A stretch of DNA of 64,000 bases from positions 6,376,001 through 6,440,000 of the forward strand of contig BSQZ01000005.1 of NCBI GenBank assembly GCA_033239005.1, given 5' to 3'. Each line of letters starts with the position of its first letter. Position 1 is the stretch's first letter. A program made the position numbers and the translations under genes. Positions 36,316 through 49,383 of the stretch are shown in pieces. This DNA comes from Lamellibrachia satsuma. Its lineage: Eukaryota > Annelida > Polychaeta > Sabellida > Siboglinidae. The notes under the pieces were generated by a model. The model was given only the letters and a program-made list of their open reading frames with translations. It searched no databases and was not told the origin of the DNA.

Positions 36316-37403
36316 TTGTAATGCTGTCCTTACTATGGATTTATCATACTAATAATAACACTTGCTTATCACATTGATATGTGTAAATAACACACTCGCA
36401 CGCATGCACGCACACGTGCACACACACGTGCACACACACGTGCATGCACAAACCAGTGCATCTACAAACTCAGTGTAAAATTACAAATGAAACTATATAT
36501 CTATGATATCTTTTAAGTAGGGTAAACAAATCACAACAGCAGCAATGTAAATAAAACTAAATTAGGGGATGCATTTTAAACTACCCACAACTACATACAT
36601 TACACTAGGAGACAGGGAAAGACGGTGACTATATTACATACATTCACCCAGAGAATATTAGTACATTTTCTTAATCCACAAAACAGTCCAAATGTTTATG
36701 AATATTAATTTTCTGTGATACAGGAATTATGAGATATATACAAAATATAATTTTTTTTTGGTTTATTCTAGTACAGGGGCAGATCCTTTAGTAAGCTTCA
36801 GTAAACAATATGTTGACTTCTAGGTACACTGTGCATGGCAGTGTATACCTTTGCTGCCTGAGTAAGCTGTTTATCAGCTGTGCCACAGTTTAGCAGGCCC
36901 AGTCACTGTATACTGAGCCCCGAGTATCCCACAGAGTACATTGTAACACTGGCTGTTTAGCAATTAACACCAGCTAAGGATTAAGATTAGATTTGAGTGT
37001 AGGGTAGGGATCCAGTCCAGTCCAACCATGTCATGTGAGTTGGTTGACCCAGGTAGCTACTACTAGCTACACCAAGGTAGCTAATACTAGCTACACGTGG
37101 TAGTACACATACACATGTTTATGAGGAATCAGCTGCTGCCATTACTCACTGTGACACCCTGTACCAAATCACAAGTTAAGGTCAGCTGGCCCTTCAAGCT
37201 TATACCCAGTGCTAGGACAGGGTTTAGGACTGAGCTCTACTCCTACCAATCACACCCACAAGGCAGGGGTGATACTCTGGCCAGCTAAATCAAATAAATA
37301 ATCCTACAACTGATATTCTTTTAACTTTCATAGATACCAAGAATTTTTTTTCTTGGTATTAAAAAAGTTATTAGAGGTCTGTAATTTTATTACCAGAAAC
37401 TAT

Positions 37404-37405
<2 letters not shown>
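36316..37405. other. LRP1 intron 1, unique sequence with CA/CG alternating patch
   Basis: 36395-36450 is an alternating purine-pyrimidine stretch (ACACACGTGCAC units), potentially Z-DNA forming. No gene. Confidence 0.5.

Positions 37406-37409
<4 letters not shown>

Positions 37410-37466
<57 letters not shown>
37410..37466. repeat. TA microsatellite
   Basis: Uninterrupted TA run flanked by ATTATAATATA on both sides. Confidence 0.9.
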
Positions 37467-37471
<5 letters not shown>

Positions 37472-37734
37472 ATATCCTGAAAGGCATATTCAAAACTTAT
37501 TATTAGTGTCTGATACCAACAGCTAATATCTTGGCCATCGAGTCTCCTTTGGTGAGCAAGAGAAGTGCATACAATGCAGGTGATAATGAGGTAATGTCAT
37601 GTAGATTTGTTGATCATGACTCCTGACTTCCCCGAAACAGAATGGTTATTTCTTACAGGTAACCAGTTTTCTGTCCACAATGCTGTATGGAAGTAGTAGC
37701 TCAAACAATTGTAAACCCGACTGGTATGAATAAT

Positions 37735-38060
37735 TTTCTTACACGTGTCTCCCAATTGGTTTGATGCTACTCTCATGAACAGGAAATATACTGGGTTCGA
37801 GCCCTAGAGCTGGCCAGCCCACACAGCCATTAACGGTTTCAACAAAATTGGATAGGCCCTATTATTACTTGCCGTCTTGCCTAGCACTATTGTGACCTGG
37901 CATATAAATATGAGTGGAACTTATGACGATGGAAATATGTGTTTTGAATGGGACCCCAAGACACATAGGGTCCTTCTACCTGGTTCCTATGCCAGAGGAA
38001 GTAAAAATCTCCACACAGGGGGTAAATGTGTAACCTGTCATGTAACTCTATCTATAAACC
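37735..38060 (+). mobile_element. candidate tRNA-derived SINE
   Basis: A perfect polymerase III B box, GGGTTCGAGCCC, lies at about 37793-37804. An anticodon-arm-like ACTCTCATGAACAGG lies upstream. The body at about 37965-38030 (CCTTCTACCTGGTTCCTATG, then CCAGAGGAAGTAAA) recurs at 48175-48240 and, inverted, at 48530-48612. No acceptor stem pairs, so it is not a tRNA gene. Confidence 0.45.
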
Positions 38061-38780
38061 CTGTACTATAAAAAACAATGATGCGTTAGCCCTGGACAGG
38101 ACTGTTTGCAGTAGGGCCTATAAACATTTTAATACTAGTCATCATCCAGCTGAATATATTTTCATTCAACCAAGCTCACTAAGTAATTGCCAGTCCTTAT
38201 AATCAGCCGCGTGGTCAATTAAATTAATTGAAACGTGTTAACCCAGCCAATAGTGCTCCAGATTTTGGACATACAGCTTAGGCTCTTAAAGTCAAACCAT
38301 CTCCAACACTTTTATTGCCTTGTGTTGACCCCACAGGCTGCAGCCCCCACAACAAGGGCAGTGGGCACAAGGCAGCTCTAAAACTATACAATTACTTCTC
38401 CATCCATCCATCCATCACAACACATGTCCAAGCATCCTCCCAGTGATTCACAGTCAGCTGCATCTCAGCATGACTTGGCTTGGACTTCAGTCTCCCAGTC
38501 TCCCTTTGTTGATGTCTCAACCAGTAAACATTTCCCAGAAGCTTCCGGTGTTTGAAGTTAAAGTTAAATCATTCCCAGCCCTATTTAGTGCTTAAATCTG
38601 AATTCACTGGTACAGCAGATCAGAAATTGCATAGGATGCCAGGGATGGTCAGCGTAACCCTCCCTAGATACATTTGTATGGTATATGGAGATAACCCCCC
38701 ATGAGATTTTGTTTATGGCATTTTGTCTGGGGAAACAGGAGTTGTGGGAGGAGTTGTCCTAGGGGTTGTGGGGGGGAGTT
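38061..38780. other. LRP1 intron 1, unique sequence
   Basis: Nothing recognised beyond a short CCAT run at about 38402. Confidence 0.4.
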
Positions 38781-38784
38781 GTCC

Positions 38785-39175
38785 TACCTGCCTCTCATAC
38801 ACAGCTATGTGGAGAGATGAGAGGCCAAGTCTCTCACATCTATACCAACTGGGTCAGGACTCACATAGTTCACTTGGGTAATGAAGATATATCCCAGACA
38901 GGGTGAACTTTGGGTGATGTCCTATGTGCCTCTCCTCTTGTATGCAGCTAAGTGGAGAGAGTTAAGATGAGAGGCCAATTGGGTCAGAACTCACATAGTT
39001 CACTTGGGTAATGAAGATATATCCCAGACAGTGTGAACTTTGGGTGTTGTCCTATGTGCCTCTCCTCTTGTATGCAGCTAAGTAGAGAGAGTTAAGATGA
39101 GAGGCCAATTGGGTCAGGACTTACATAGTTCAATTGGGTAATGAAGATATATCCCAGACAGTGTGAACCTGTCAG
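38785..39175. repeat. about 122-bp tandem repeat, three units
   Basis: Units share TGGGTAATGAAGATATATCC, GTGCCTCTCCTCTTGTATGC and GAGAGGCCAATTGGGTCAG. The leftmost copy is diverged. Confidence 0.88.
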
Positions 39176-40580
39176 TCAGTGTCAACAGCTCCTTCATGTC
39201 GGAAGACTGGTGTCAGGTGGGTCCCATCACATCACTGATGATCCACCTGACAAATTTCCCTTCACTCCAGCGCAGTCAACCGAATCCAGTCAACTTGCCA
39301 GACCAAAGTCTGAATAGTGAAGGCATCAGTGATCATTTGAAACATCAGTGATAATTCAGCAATTTAAGTCCTGGTGCCCTTGAAATGACACTGAAGATGT
39401 TCTTCAAGTTGGTGATTTACACAATTTAAAAAATTCATAAAAATTTCTTAATATTTACACAACTTTTTTACTGACAATGTCTCAACAATCTTCGGTTGCC
39501 ATAATCATCTAGTACATCTACAGTGAATATACTAACATCACTTCAGCTGTCAGACTACACGTAAGTATTTGGAGAAGGCTATAGCGCATCCAAAGGACAA
39601 GTGGAGGACTGTCCCCAGATTGACCAGATCCCTTCTGCATACCAGATCCCTACATTGCCAATATAGGGAGAAAATTCAGAAGATTCGAGGAGCACAATTG
39701 AGACCATTACAACCAGATGGTTTACTTGTGAACAGAAGAGATTCATTCAGAGGAAAGTCATTAACTGTGGAGCACAAGTCAGCAGTCACAGATCGTGCCA
39801 ACAGAAATAGCTGTAGTAGATAGTAGATGGATAAAGAAAACAACAGAATGGATAGTAGATAGATAAAGGAGGCCCTTTGGATATGGAACACCAATTATGA
39901 ACTAGGCAGCCTGCTTGTTCCTCCACCTAGTGCGTGGAAGAACTTACTGTCCCAGCATTCATCTCCCGAAGATGGTCATTAAAAAATTTAAATAACTGAG
40001 TAAAATAAATGCATAATACCAAAGGATCAGTCACTGGACAGGGATACCTCGCCAAACATTCTCACTTTTCTTTTTCAGTAGATGACCTACATTGTGAAGA
40101 TATCTCCAGTGGTATGCAAGACTAAGACTCTACAAGCAGGCCATCCTGAGTCTATCCATCAGGAATGTCAGCGTGATGAATCTATGATTGTGTTTTATGT
40201 GCGTAATCTGTGTCAATGGATGTCAATCAGTCAACCCATATATCTGCCCTTGGTCCACGAAGCCAGTATGGCGTTGTTAGGTTTCTACAGTGCCTGGGAC
40301 AAACCATGATAAAACTCAGCATTTACTGCACTATAAAACTACTCTTACCATCACGTTTTGGGTACAAATCATAGAAACTTGCATTAGCACTATCAGTCTA
40401 AAATCAACAATACAGAAAATGCACTTAGATCATACAATTCTACTACATGACCTGTTTACTGTTCCAAAAGACTGAGGCAATTGGGCAAGAAATGTATTTT
40501 AGTACATAACAAGAGTAGTTTCGGTTTGAAATACCAAAATCACATATTTATCACCGCCACCACCCCAGTAACCTAGACCA
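39176..40580. other. LRP1 intron 1, unique sequence
   Basis: The plus frame at 39569-39823 (84 codons, basic) matches no family I know; treated as chance. Confidence 0.35.
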
Positions 40581-40584
40581 CCCT

Positions 40585-40902
40585 TTCAATCCAACAGAAT
40601 GGAGATTTCAACATTATTTATCCTAGTTTCTACTATGTCTACAAGACATCAATCCAACAGAATGGGGATTTCAACATTATTTATCCTAGTTTCTACTATG
40701 TCTACAAGACATCAATCCAACAGAATGGGGATTTCAACATTATTTATCCTAGTTTCTACTATGTCTACAAGATATCAATCCAACAGAATGGGGATTTCAA
40801 CATTATTTATCCTAGTTTCTACTAATGTCTACAAGACATCAATCCAACAGAATGGGGATTTCAACATTATTTATCCTAGTTTCTACTATGTCTACAAGAC
40901 CG
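40585..40902. repeat. 63-bp minisatellite, five units
   Basis: The unit contains AATCCAACAGAATGGGGATT and CAACATTATTTATCCTAGTT. The period is 21 codons. Confidence 0.93.
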
Positions 40903-42355
40903 AAGGGTTTTATACGTGTTTCATCGCAGTCTATAATCTACAGTTCCAATGGTTTCTCTCCAGTACAAATCCAAGCCAGTTCCACTATCAAAATATGACA
41001 ACTGCTATCAAACATGTTAATCTAGGTCAACCCTGTCTCCCCCCCACCAATCAGTGAATATCAGAGATAATTTGTAACAACCGTGTGATTCAAGTTGTTT
41101 GATTTAATGATAACACGTCATGGTCAGAGTTCAAACTCTGGAGGAAGGCTTCCATACTCCTTGGGTTTCATGTATTCTGTGGCAATTTCTTTTCCAATAA
41201 CTATAGACTACAGTAACACAAAGGTTGCCCAAACTTTCTCAGCTCAACATCCCCCAACATTTCCACCTTTTGGCTGAGTTCCACAGCTTTGTGTTTCACA
41301 CCTGATATACCATTCTAAAATAATTATGCATGTTTGCTTATGACCCCTTGAACTACACTTCAAGGACGCTCTTGAACTACACTTCAGTTATAACTGAACA
41401 AATCACACACTTAAAAGGAAATTTATGTTGGACATTACATGCATAACAAATTTAGATGAACCTGTTCAGTACTATTAATAATAAAACAAATTAAAAAAAA
41501 GTTTTTTATTATACATAAACTTTATAACATTTACAGGCTGTTTAGTACTATCATCTGACAGGAAAGATACGTTCTTAAATAGCGCGGGTATCCACTCCTT
41601 GGGAATGTTCAAAGCACTTTACACTTCACCCCCGGCAGACCTATTCATTCCAACGCCATTTCGACTTCTCGACTTTCAGCCACGCTGCAATTACTGCACA
41701 AAGCCTATTCGTTCACATATCCACCTCTGTCTGTAGCCAGGGACTCATTTATATAGCCAAGTGAACTGTGGCAACGTGGGATGGATGAAACTGCCCAAGC
41801 TTTGAAATGGCAGCACGACGATTCAGGTTCTCTCGATTGAGTCCAACGTTGTAATCAGCAATGCCACTGCACCCATGTATGACTGAGCAAAAAAAGTCTG
41901 ATTCTGTGATATTTAAAGTTGGTTGTCAAACATGCAGTGAAGCAACAGATTGTTTTTCTATTGCATGTGGAGAAATCAGGCCTACACATTGTTGCACAAA
42001 AAGCTACAAAGGTGGCGTAATGGAACGGTGCTGACAGCACATCAGCTTTGACAGATTGTACATAACCACAGAAAATTAAAAAAATGGTTGACTAAAAAGA
42101 TACATATCAATTATCACACACGCACGCACGCACGCACGCACACACACGGCCACAGCCCGGTATTGTGCTAATCTGTGGAACTATTACCGCATTACCAAAC
42201 CAATTTGTTTCCCCATTTAATAACAATCACATATAATTATATTAGCAAATTAATGGAGTATTAATTTACAAGTGAACAAAATTAAAATAAAACTGAACAT
42301 AGACAAACATATACTATATACGAGTACTATATTACACACACAAAATATTGACACA
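40903..42355. other. LRP1 intron 1, mostly unique, with a candidate reverse-oriented SINE
   Basis: 41575-41880 carries, inverted, a tRNA-like segment (GTTGGACTCAATCGAGAGAA then CCTGAATCGTCGTGCTGCC) similar to the GGCAGCACCACGATT ... AGTCCAACGC type of marine invertebrate SINEs. A CACG microsatellite lies at 42117-42148. Confidence 0.35.
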
Positions 42356-42606
42356 AAATATTCTGCTCAAATATCAAAGTGTCTTTTTAACCAGAACTTT
42401 ATTAGTGGTGTCATGCACCATTTACAATCAGTTTTGTAGCGAAATATATCGGATCTGATAGCATATTTCAAATATAGATGTTAACTGTGAAGATAATCCA
42501 CTTTGAACCTCACACAGATAAAAAATATTCTGCTCAAATATCAAAGTGTCTTTTTAACCAGAACTTTATTAGCGATGTCATGCACCATTTACAATCAGTT
42601 TTGCAG
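42356..42606. repeat. 166-bp-period tandem duplication
   Basis: AAAATATTCTGCTCAAATAT with CTTTTTAACCAGAACTTTAT and CATGCACCATTTACAATCAG occurs at 42356 and again at 42522 with few differences. Confidence 0.88.
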
Positions 42607-42837
42607 TGTAATATATCTGGTCTGATTCTGGTAGTGACTAGTCTTATCTCATAGCTAGGAACCAGAGTTCAGCAGCACATTGGTCATGCAGTTTCATCAC
42701 TGAAATCATTCACCAGTGATATTTTTATGATGCAACATTTTGCTTTAGCTTGCATTGTTACATAAACGAGTCTCACAACTATGTGGTTGTCACTGTCTTG
42801 TCACTGTGCTATGTCATCCTGTCACTAATCTTCACAT

Positions 42838-43020
42838 CATTGATTGGTGACACTCATGTTGATGTAACAGATTGGTGACACTTATGTTGATGTGACAGAT
42901 TGGTGACAGTCATGTTGGTGTCAGGTGACTAATTGGTGACACTCATGTTGGTGTGTCAGATGTGACTGATTGGTGACACTCATGTTGGTGTGTCAGATGA
43001 GACTAATTGTGACACTCCTG
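42838..43020. repeat. irregular 33-40-bp repeat
   Basis: GATTGGTGACACTCATGTTG units, five copies with variable spacers. Confidence 0.8.
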
Positions 43021-46000
43021 TTGCTGTATCAAAAGAAAAATCTAGAAAATGCAATGCAATCAATCTTGAAATCGGTTAGCAATATTAAGTCGTCAACAGA
43101 TGGGTAGATGGTTAAATGTTTACTTAAAAGTGCTGGTAGGTAGGTAGTATGCATGTTTCTATGGTCACCATTTATGTGACAATTCCTCACACTTCACAAC
43201 AACAATGCACCTTCAACCCCAGAGGGTGTAGCTGGAGACTTGCCCAACTGTCTCCTTGGCAACACAAGAGGACAGAGGATCCCATTCAGCACTCCTGCCA
43301 GGTGTGTAGAGCTCTGGGCTCAGTGCATGCCCTACTTCCCCTTAGGGTACCACAGACACTGCCAGTGAACTGCAGACTGCATGGCAGGTGACTACAAGGC
43401 ATGCCATTTTTAACCACAGCTCACAGACATTGAACCATGACCACAAGCACTTCAGACCCACAGCTAGCAATGCTCAATAGATCTTAATACCTATTAATAT
43501 CATTCAGTGTCTCAGTGCCATTCCCACATATACTTCAGTGTCGGCTGAGCCCACCTATAAGGTAACCATGGACAGAGATAAATTGTTATATTTTGCATGA
43601 AACTGAAAAGAAAAGTGGGCATTTGAAATGACTTCCTATCAGGATACCAACAAGGTACTTAAGCATAGAGAAGTGTGACTTTGGGGTGCAGGGAATGTGG
43701 GTGGGGTGAAGTAACAGGGAGTGATACCTGTAGTATAAGTGGAAAGAAAAATGCATCCTTCCTGTCTTACATAAGCATGGTTATGTATTCCACCAGCGTA
43801 AACATGTCTCTCCACCACTGTGAGGCTCACACAGGTAAAAGGAAACCATAAACCATCAGAAGACGAATGTTTTGAAATAGCCAATATGTAAATCTGCCTG
43901 CTGAAAGTTGAAACGCTGTACTCAAGTCAGGACACATTGATGATAATAATAATAATATAACTAACTAGGAAATAATAAATTACACCAAACAGGTTTGTCT
44001 GACAATCTGCAACAATACAAATGCCAGATCCACTTGTATTTATGTTTAGGGTTATTCCAGATATGAATATATGGGGGAAGCACTTTTATGAATAACATAT
44101 GGGTGCTAGGGTCCAGTACGTTCATGTATGAACTATTATTATTATAAAATTATTCTGGTATCATCATGGGATCCTAAAAAAGTACCTCCTGCACCCCATA
44201 GTTATTTATGGAGTAGCCCTTACAGCAATGCAACTAGCAGGAATCAAAGAATAGTTATCAGTAAAAACATAATTATGCAACAAAGGTTCAAATACACTAA
44301 CCGTGACCTCACAAATGATTTTTGAGTGCACATGCCCATGACGCATTCTACCGAAACAGCCTGAAGCACAAGTTCCTCCACACATTGGCCATCGAAGATA
44401 TGACAACTTAAATATAAAACACTCATGATCCAACTGATTACTGCGGAAGTGCCACACTGATTATAGGTGCATGCTAATAATTTATCATTTTACACTGGCT
44501 AGAAGTCTTGATATGTGCAAACTGGCAGTGAGAAGAATGGGTATACATAAGATAACATACCATTTTCAAAAAAATCAGAAGAAACATTTGCGCAAGAAAG
44601 CCATATTCTAAATCCATAACAGTTATTTCATTGGTGCAATATAAACAAACTGTTAGAAAGGTTGTTCTTTGTGAAAAATTTACATTTATTGAACAGTGAA
44701 TACACACTGCGAGAAAGAGATGATGACTGAGAAAATGGTTATGTACATATTATCCAATGAATGATTGTTGAAAGTAAGTAAGTAAAAATATACATACTTT
44801 GGCTACCCCATATACTGATACATTTGTAGAACTAAAAACAGTCCATCAACATTTGATAACTGTCAAATATTAAAATAAATTCTGCTTAAAATAACCTCAT
44901 GAGATCCCTTCCATTCCTTCTTGTATACATGTTGGCGTTGCATAGTTGAGACAGGTTGTTAAGGCCTTGGATGAACTGCAAAACATTTCTGTTGTGACGC
45001 TACATTACAAAATGGACATTGGCAGAGATCAAGAACAAAATAACCACATTATCAGATGCACAAGAATTTAGATCTAATAATTTTTGAAATTGTGATAGAT
45101 ATTGAAATTGCAGTGTCAGTGTAACCGTACCTGAACTTTTTCACCGGAACTATAATCATAATTCTGTAATTGAATCTCACCCACTTAGCCATGACAACTG
45201 TATTCAATTTGTCTCAGTTGGAGATGGCCCAGAAATGTTTTATTCTATGCCAATAACCTGACTAAAGTGTCAAGGCAGGTAGGTGCATAGTAGGTTGAAG
45301 CACCACTCACAGTTATCGAGGTTTACATATTAGACACCCTTATGCTGAACCAGACACTTTTATCTTATCGAGGTCAGAACAATTTTCATATCTCACACCA
45401 GCAAAAGATAAGTGTTCGGTGAATACCATCAGCTGCTGCTCACTGATGATTTTTATACGCTTAAAAATTACGTACAACAAACAAACAACACCAATGGTAT
45501 TACATGATACTTTTTTTAGCAAAATGAAAATGCAATTGATAAGATACTGAGAAATTCTACTTTTATAATTTTAATATACTGAACACAGTAACAAAAATAG
45601 GATCTGTGCATGAAATCAGAGACTCGGGTAAGTTTAAACCAGCAGACATTTTAATGTCTTCATTACGCATATTGCACGTACATGTACTTTTGCATAGAAA
45701 ATGTGTTATTTTCAAAGCATTACACAACACTAAATTTGGGGCCGTAGAAGGTAAACTCTCTAACAGTACATAATAAAATTTAAAAAAAAAACCAAGGGGG
45801 TAATTGGCATTAACAATTTTACATTACCTGTTGGGTCAGATTAAGTTAACAAAACAGCTTGTAACAAACCTGGTCAGGCACACTTGTGTACTAAAAGTTA
45901 TGTAGCAGAATAGTGGTAAATTAATAATTGACTATACATTTTGGTAGAACTCAGTACTAAGTTACTGTTCAGAAACTCAACATATTGTATAAAATCCGAT

Positions 46001-47474
46001 AATAGTGACAATAATTTATAGAAAGTTTTGCTCAATATTTTAGTACACAGCTGCCATGCCGCACTGCCAAACTTTGTACCAGATATACTGGTATACGTTC
46101 CCAGACACACTTCTCCATGACAGGTGTCATGCTCTGGAGAATATTGTACACAACAACTGAGATGATCTCATAGATAATCACTTTCACATACCTGATGCAT
46201 ATCATCTGTGCACATTCAGCTGATCAAAATACCAACAAAATAGCACATAATTGGTGCATTGACAATCATGGACTACCTTTATTTCTATCAAAATAACTTC
46301 AAAAGAGAACACGGTACCGTTTTTATTGACTCGCATTGTGTGTGGCCCTAATGGCTAGAGATGTCTACATGTGAGTAACAGTCAACAGTGCATGTGTGTA
46401 TGTCTGAATAGTAAGTCAGTGTGGAGTCTACTTTGCTTACACAACCAGTCAGCTGGCAGCCAGGATGTTTACCTGATAATTATACACACTTTGGCAGTAC
46501 ACCAAACTGTACTATATAACTGTGTTCTGTAATTTCTGTTACCAGAATCTTTGTCTCAATCAATACAGCAAATTGAAAAATTGTGTTAATCTCACTGTCG
46601 TTCATTCATGGTAAACAAAAAATAACAGCGTTACTGTTAATGCATCCAGTTGTTCGGCCATGGAAAATAAAAAAATGGCGATTATTTAAAGCTGGTGCCT
46701 AGCCTCAGTGTTGTGTGTATTTTAGCTCAGTGGCTGTTGATGTGTTACCTGGCCATAAAGAAGCAATAATCTGAGCATAATGCTTGCATTAATGACTCCA
46801 GGGTCACGATACAGACATAACCCAATGAGACATTTGCAATAGATGTTAGGATTGCAAATGTTACTTGCCAGTCGACTTCATATCAATACTTAAGTAAAAA
46901 AGTACCTACTAAAGATGATACAAGTAAATTAGTAACAACCTTAAACAAATCCCTGTGCATTATCTCCATTCTAACCGCAATTAGTCTTTGCCTGTGCAAA
47001 ATCTCAAGTTTGTCTCAGAACTCTTCAGTGGCTGTGTTTTAAATGTCAGCAGCATTGGACATTTATCTTACGCCACAATTACTATGATTCAAATGACAGT
47101 ATCTATACAGCCACTGGCATTAATCACACATTTAATGATCAATTTGCATCCAATATCTTAAGAAACTTGAACAATTAATGTTATTTCTTCCTGCATGTCA
47201 CATGAAGCCACTCAATTAGTCTTGGATATCATCTTTCAGTTGGCAAGAGCCAATGCCTTGCTGCATCAAGAATCAATCAGTGTGCTAGCCAGTATAAGGA
47301 TTATATAAGGATTTCTGCTATGATCTCCAGTGTTCCCCTGACATATGACAAACAGGGTGGGCAACCTCACTGTTTTTTTTACCTACTCACCCAATATAAA
47401 AGATAAAACATAAAAGCACACAAAAGTACACTCATTTCCAATGTGGTTCCCAAGTTGTTGCATGCCAACACTGT

Positions 47475-47476
<2 letters not shown>
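43021..47476. other. LRP1 intron 1, unique sequence
   Basis: About 4.4 kb without arrays, recognised transposons or convincing exons. Short frames on both strands overlap one another and lack domains. Confidence 0.45.

Positions 47477-47524
<48 letters not shown>
47477..47524. repeat. TA microsatellite
   Basis: Uninterrupted TA run. Confidence 0.9.
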
Positions 47525-47527
<3 letters not shown>

Positions 47528-49059
47528 TATTTCTGTCCCCTTCTAGAGTTCGAACACCCTTCAGAATACACCATTTTGAAGCTCGTCACGTGTTAAAAAA
47601 TAAGGGTTCCTTGAGCATCAAATATATAACTAACATTGCTTGTCTCTCTATCTACATGTTTATTAATGTTCAGTACTATGCTCATCAGAATCCTACAAGC
47701 ACATCACTTCAACTCAAGGCCAAAAATGGTTGGAATTAATTTATTTCAGCCTTCTTGGCAACATGCAGGTATTTCCAATAAAACCAATAACTGCACATAA
47801 AAAGTTATGAAGTGGTTTGCCAGTTATTGCTAGAAATAAACTATTTATCTGACATTACCGAAGTGACCCCAAGTCATACCTGCATTAACTGTGACACAGT
47901 ACTTAGAGGTTAATTGGTTGGGCACTCATGAATGATGAAATGATAGAAGGATGTGGAGATTGGTCACTTAACCACGAGCTATATGGTAAAGCTGAACATA
48001 GTTATCAAGAGTTTTGCACAAAAAGTACCAGAGAAGCTGATACCCATGTTACACATGGCTCACTAAAACCAATGTAAAGTGTTGTTTATGCGACTAACAG
48101 ATAAACAGTGCATTGACAGTGTCTGTACGATTTTTGAATATTTAGCCAAAAGATAAATAATGTTAGTAACTATCAAAATTCTATCTGGTGTCTATGCCAG
48201 GGGAAGTAAAGATCCCATGCAGGGAAAAACTGTCATGGACTCACTAACTCTAGAGAAGAACACTCTGAAATAAACCCTCAGAGCAAAATCTCAGTACGAC
48301 TTTGCTGAGTAATGATTCAGATCCAGAATTCCTGTTTGTCAACTTGTGATGCACCAAGACTTGGATTGCAGCACCAGTGTAAAATAGTTTTGAATACATA
48401 CTATTAATAAATGGTGACGGCAAACATACCACATCCTTATCTGCAATATTTCCACTCCAGGAAGTTCTACATACGGCACAGTTTTTATGTTAGTTGATTT
48501 AATTACAGATAAGAGACAACAATAAATTACACATTTACCCCTTCCCCATGTAAGGTTGTTATTTCCACTGGCACAGATACCAGGTAGAAGGGACCTATAT
48601 TTTTTAGGGAGTCATCCATAAGGCAAGTTCCCAAATCCTATATCGATATGCTTGGTGTCAAGTTGTCCACAATGTTTATGAAACAACTGGTCATGAGGTG
48701 AACATTATACCAATTATATTCATACAATAAAAATCATAATTAGTTCATAAACAACACACAAATGCTACCTAACAATCAACAGAGCTAACATGCTCTAGTG
48801 TTTATTATTCTACTACGAAGTGCACACAGCTTTGCATGGTCTGGCAAGTTCTCAATACTTTATAATAAATTATGTGTACTGAAATTCTGTCATTGTCAAA
48901 CTGACATTGTTCATGTTTTGATATATTGCCTTCAGGCTCAGTATCGCAGATTTTTGTGATTAGCGTAGCATGTAACCTTGTGGCTTGTTGCGTAGTCGTA
49001 GGTGTGAAGTGGTGACCCATTTTATGGTCGGATCAAACTGCACAATCACGTAACAGTAA
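47525..49059. other. LRP1 intron 1, first part, with two fragments of the SINE-like family
   Basis: 48175-48240 (plus) and 48530-48612 (minus) match the body of the SINE-like element at 37735-38060 (CTGGTGTCTATGCCAGGGGA; inverse CTTCTACCTGGTATCTGTGC). Otherwise no feature. Confidence 0.5.
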
Positions 49060-49280
49060 CGTTCTTAAACGCTTCGTTCATCACCCAACGATACCATCAT
49101 GCATGCACGTGTGACAATCCCGGGCATGACGCCATCGTCCGTTGTGCCCACCGCATTGGACATCACTAGTCACTACGACTGCCCGGGCGCCAGTCAATGT
49201 CAAAGTCAGCGAACCAACGGCGAAACTATCTCACAAATGCTAGCCAAAAGCTAAATATTTTCACGTGACTACTGACTTAC

Positions 49281-49341
49281 CAAGAGTGACGGCAATCCCT
49301 ACTGCAAACAGGTAAACAATTTCGGCAGGTCGTCTCCACAT
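49281..49341 (-). CDS. LRP1: LRP1-like exon 1: start codon and signal peptide
   Basis: Reading the minus strand, ATG at 49341-49339 opens a 20-codon segment that starts MWRRPAE and continues into a hydrophobic stretch (IVYLFAVGIAV), the layout of a secretory signal peptide. The exon ends in CTTG followed by a consensus donor GTAAGT (first G at 49280). It leaves phase 1, matching exon 2, which opens with CC to complete an Ala codon. The base at -3 of the ATG is A, a favourable Kozak context. A seven-codon upstream ORF lies 22 bases further 5'. The exon sits in the only extended CpG-rich stretch of the region, as expected for a promoter-proximal exon. The link to exon 2 across 39.8 kb is inferred from phase, strand and module logic. 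Confidence 0.75.
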
Positions 49342-49362
49342 CCTGGCAGGAATGCCAACGGC

Positions 49363-49383
49363 CTAAGTCCGCCGAGAAAACAT
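49363..49383 (-). promoter_or_regulatory. short upstream ORF in LRP1-like 5' leader
   Basis: An ATG at 49383-49381 opens seven codons (MFSRRT, stop) that end 21 bases before the presumed LRP1 start. Such uORFs often damp translation of the main frame. It applies only if transcription starts upstream of 49383, which is not shown. Confidence 0.35.

Noticed and set aside
35226..36377. Ladder of 62-codon frames
   Set aside because: Identical frames generated once per 79-bp unit; no single continuous product.
37760..37810. tRNA gene suggested by a perfect B box
   Set aside because: No acceptor or D stem can be paired; better explained as a SINE head.
39569..39823. 84-codon basic frame
   Set aside because: No family or context; the minus strand has an overlapping frame of similar length.
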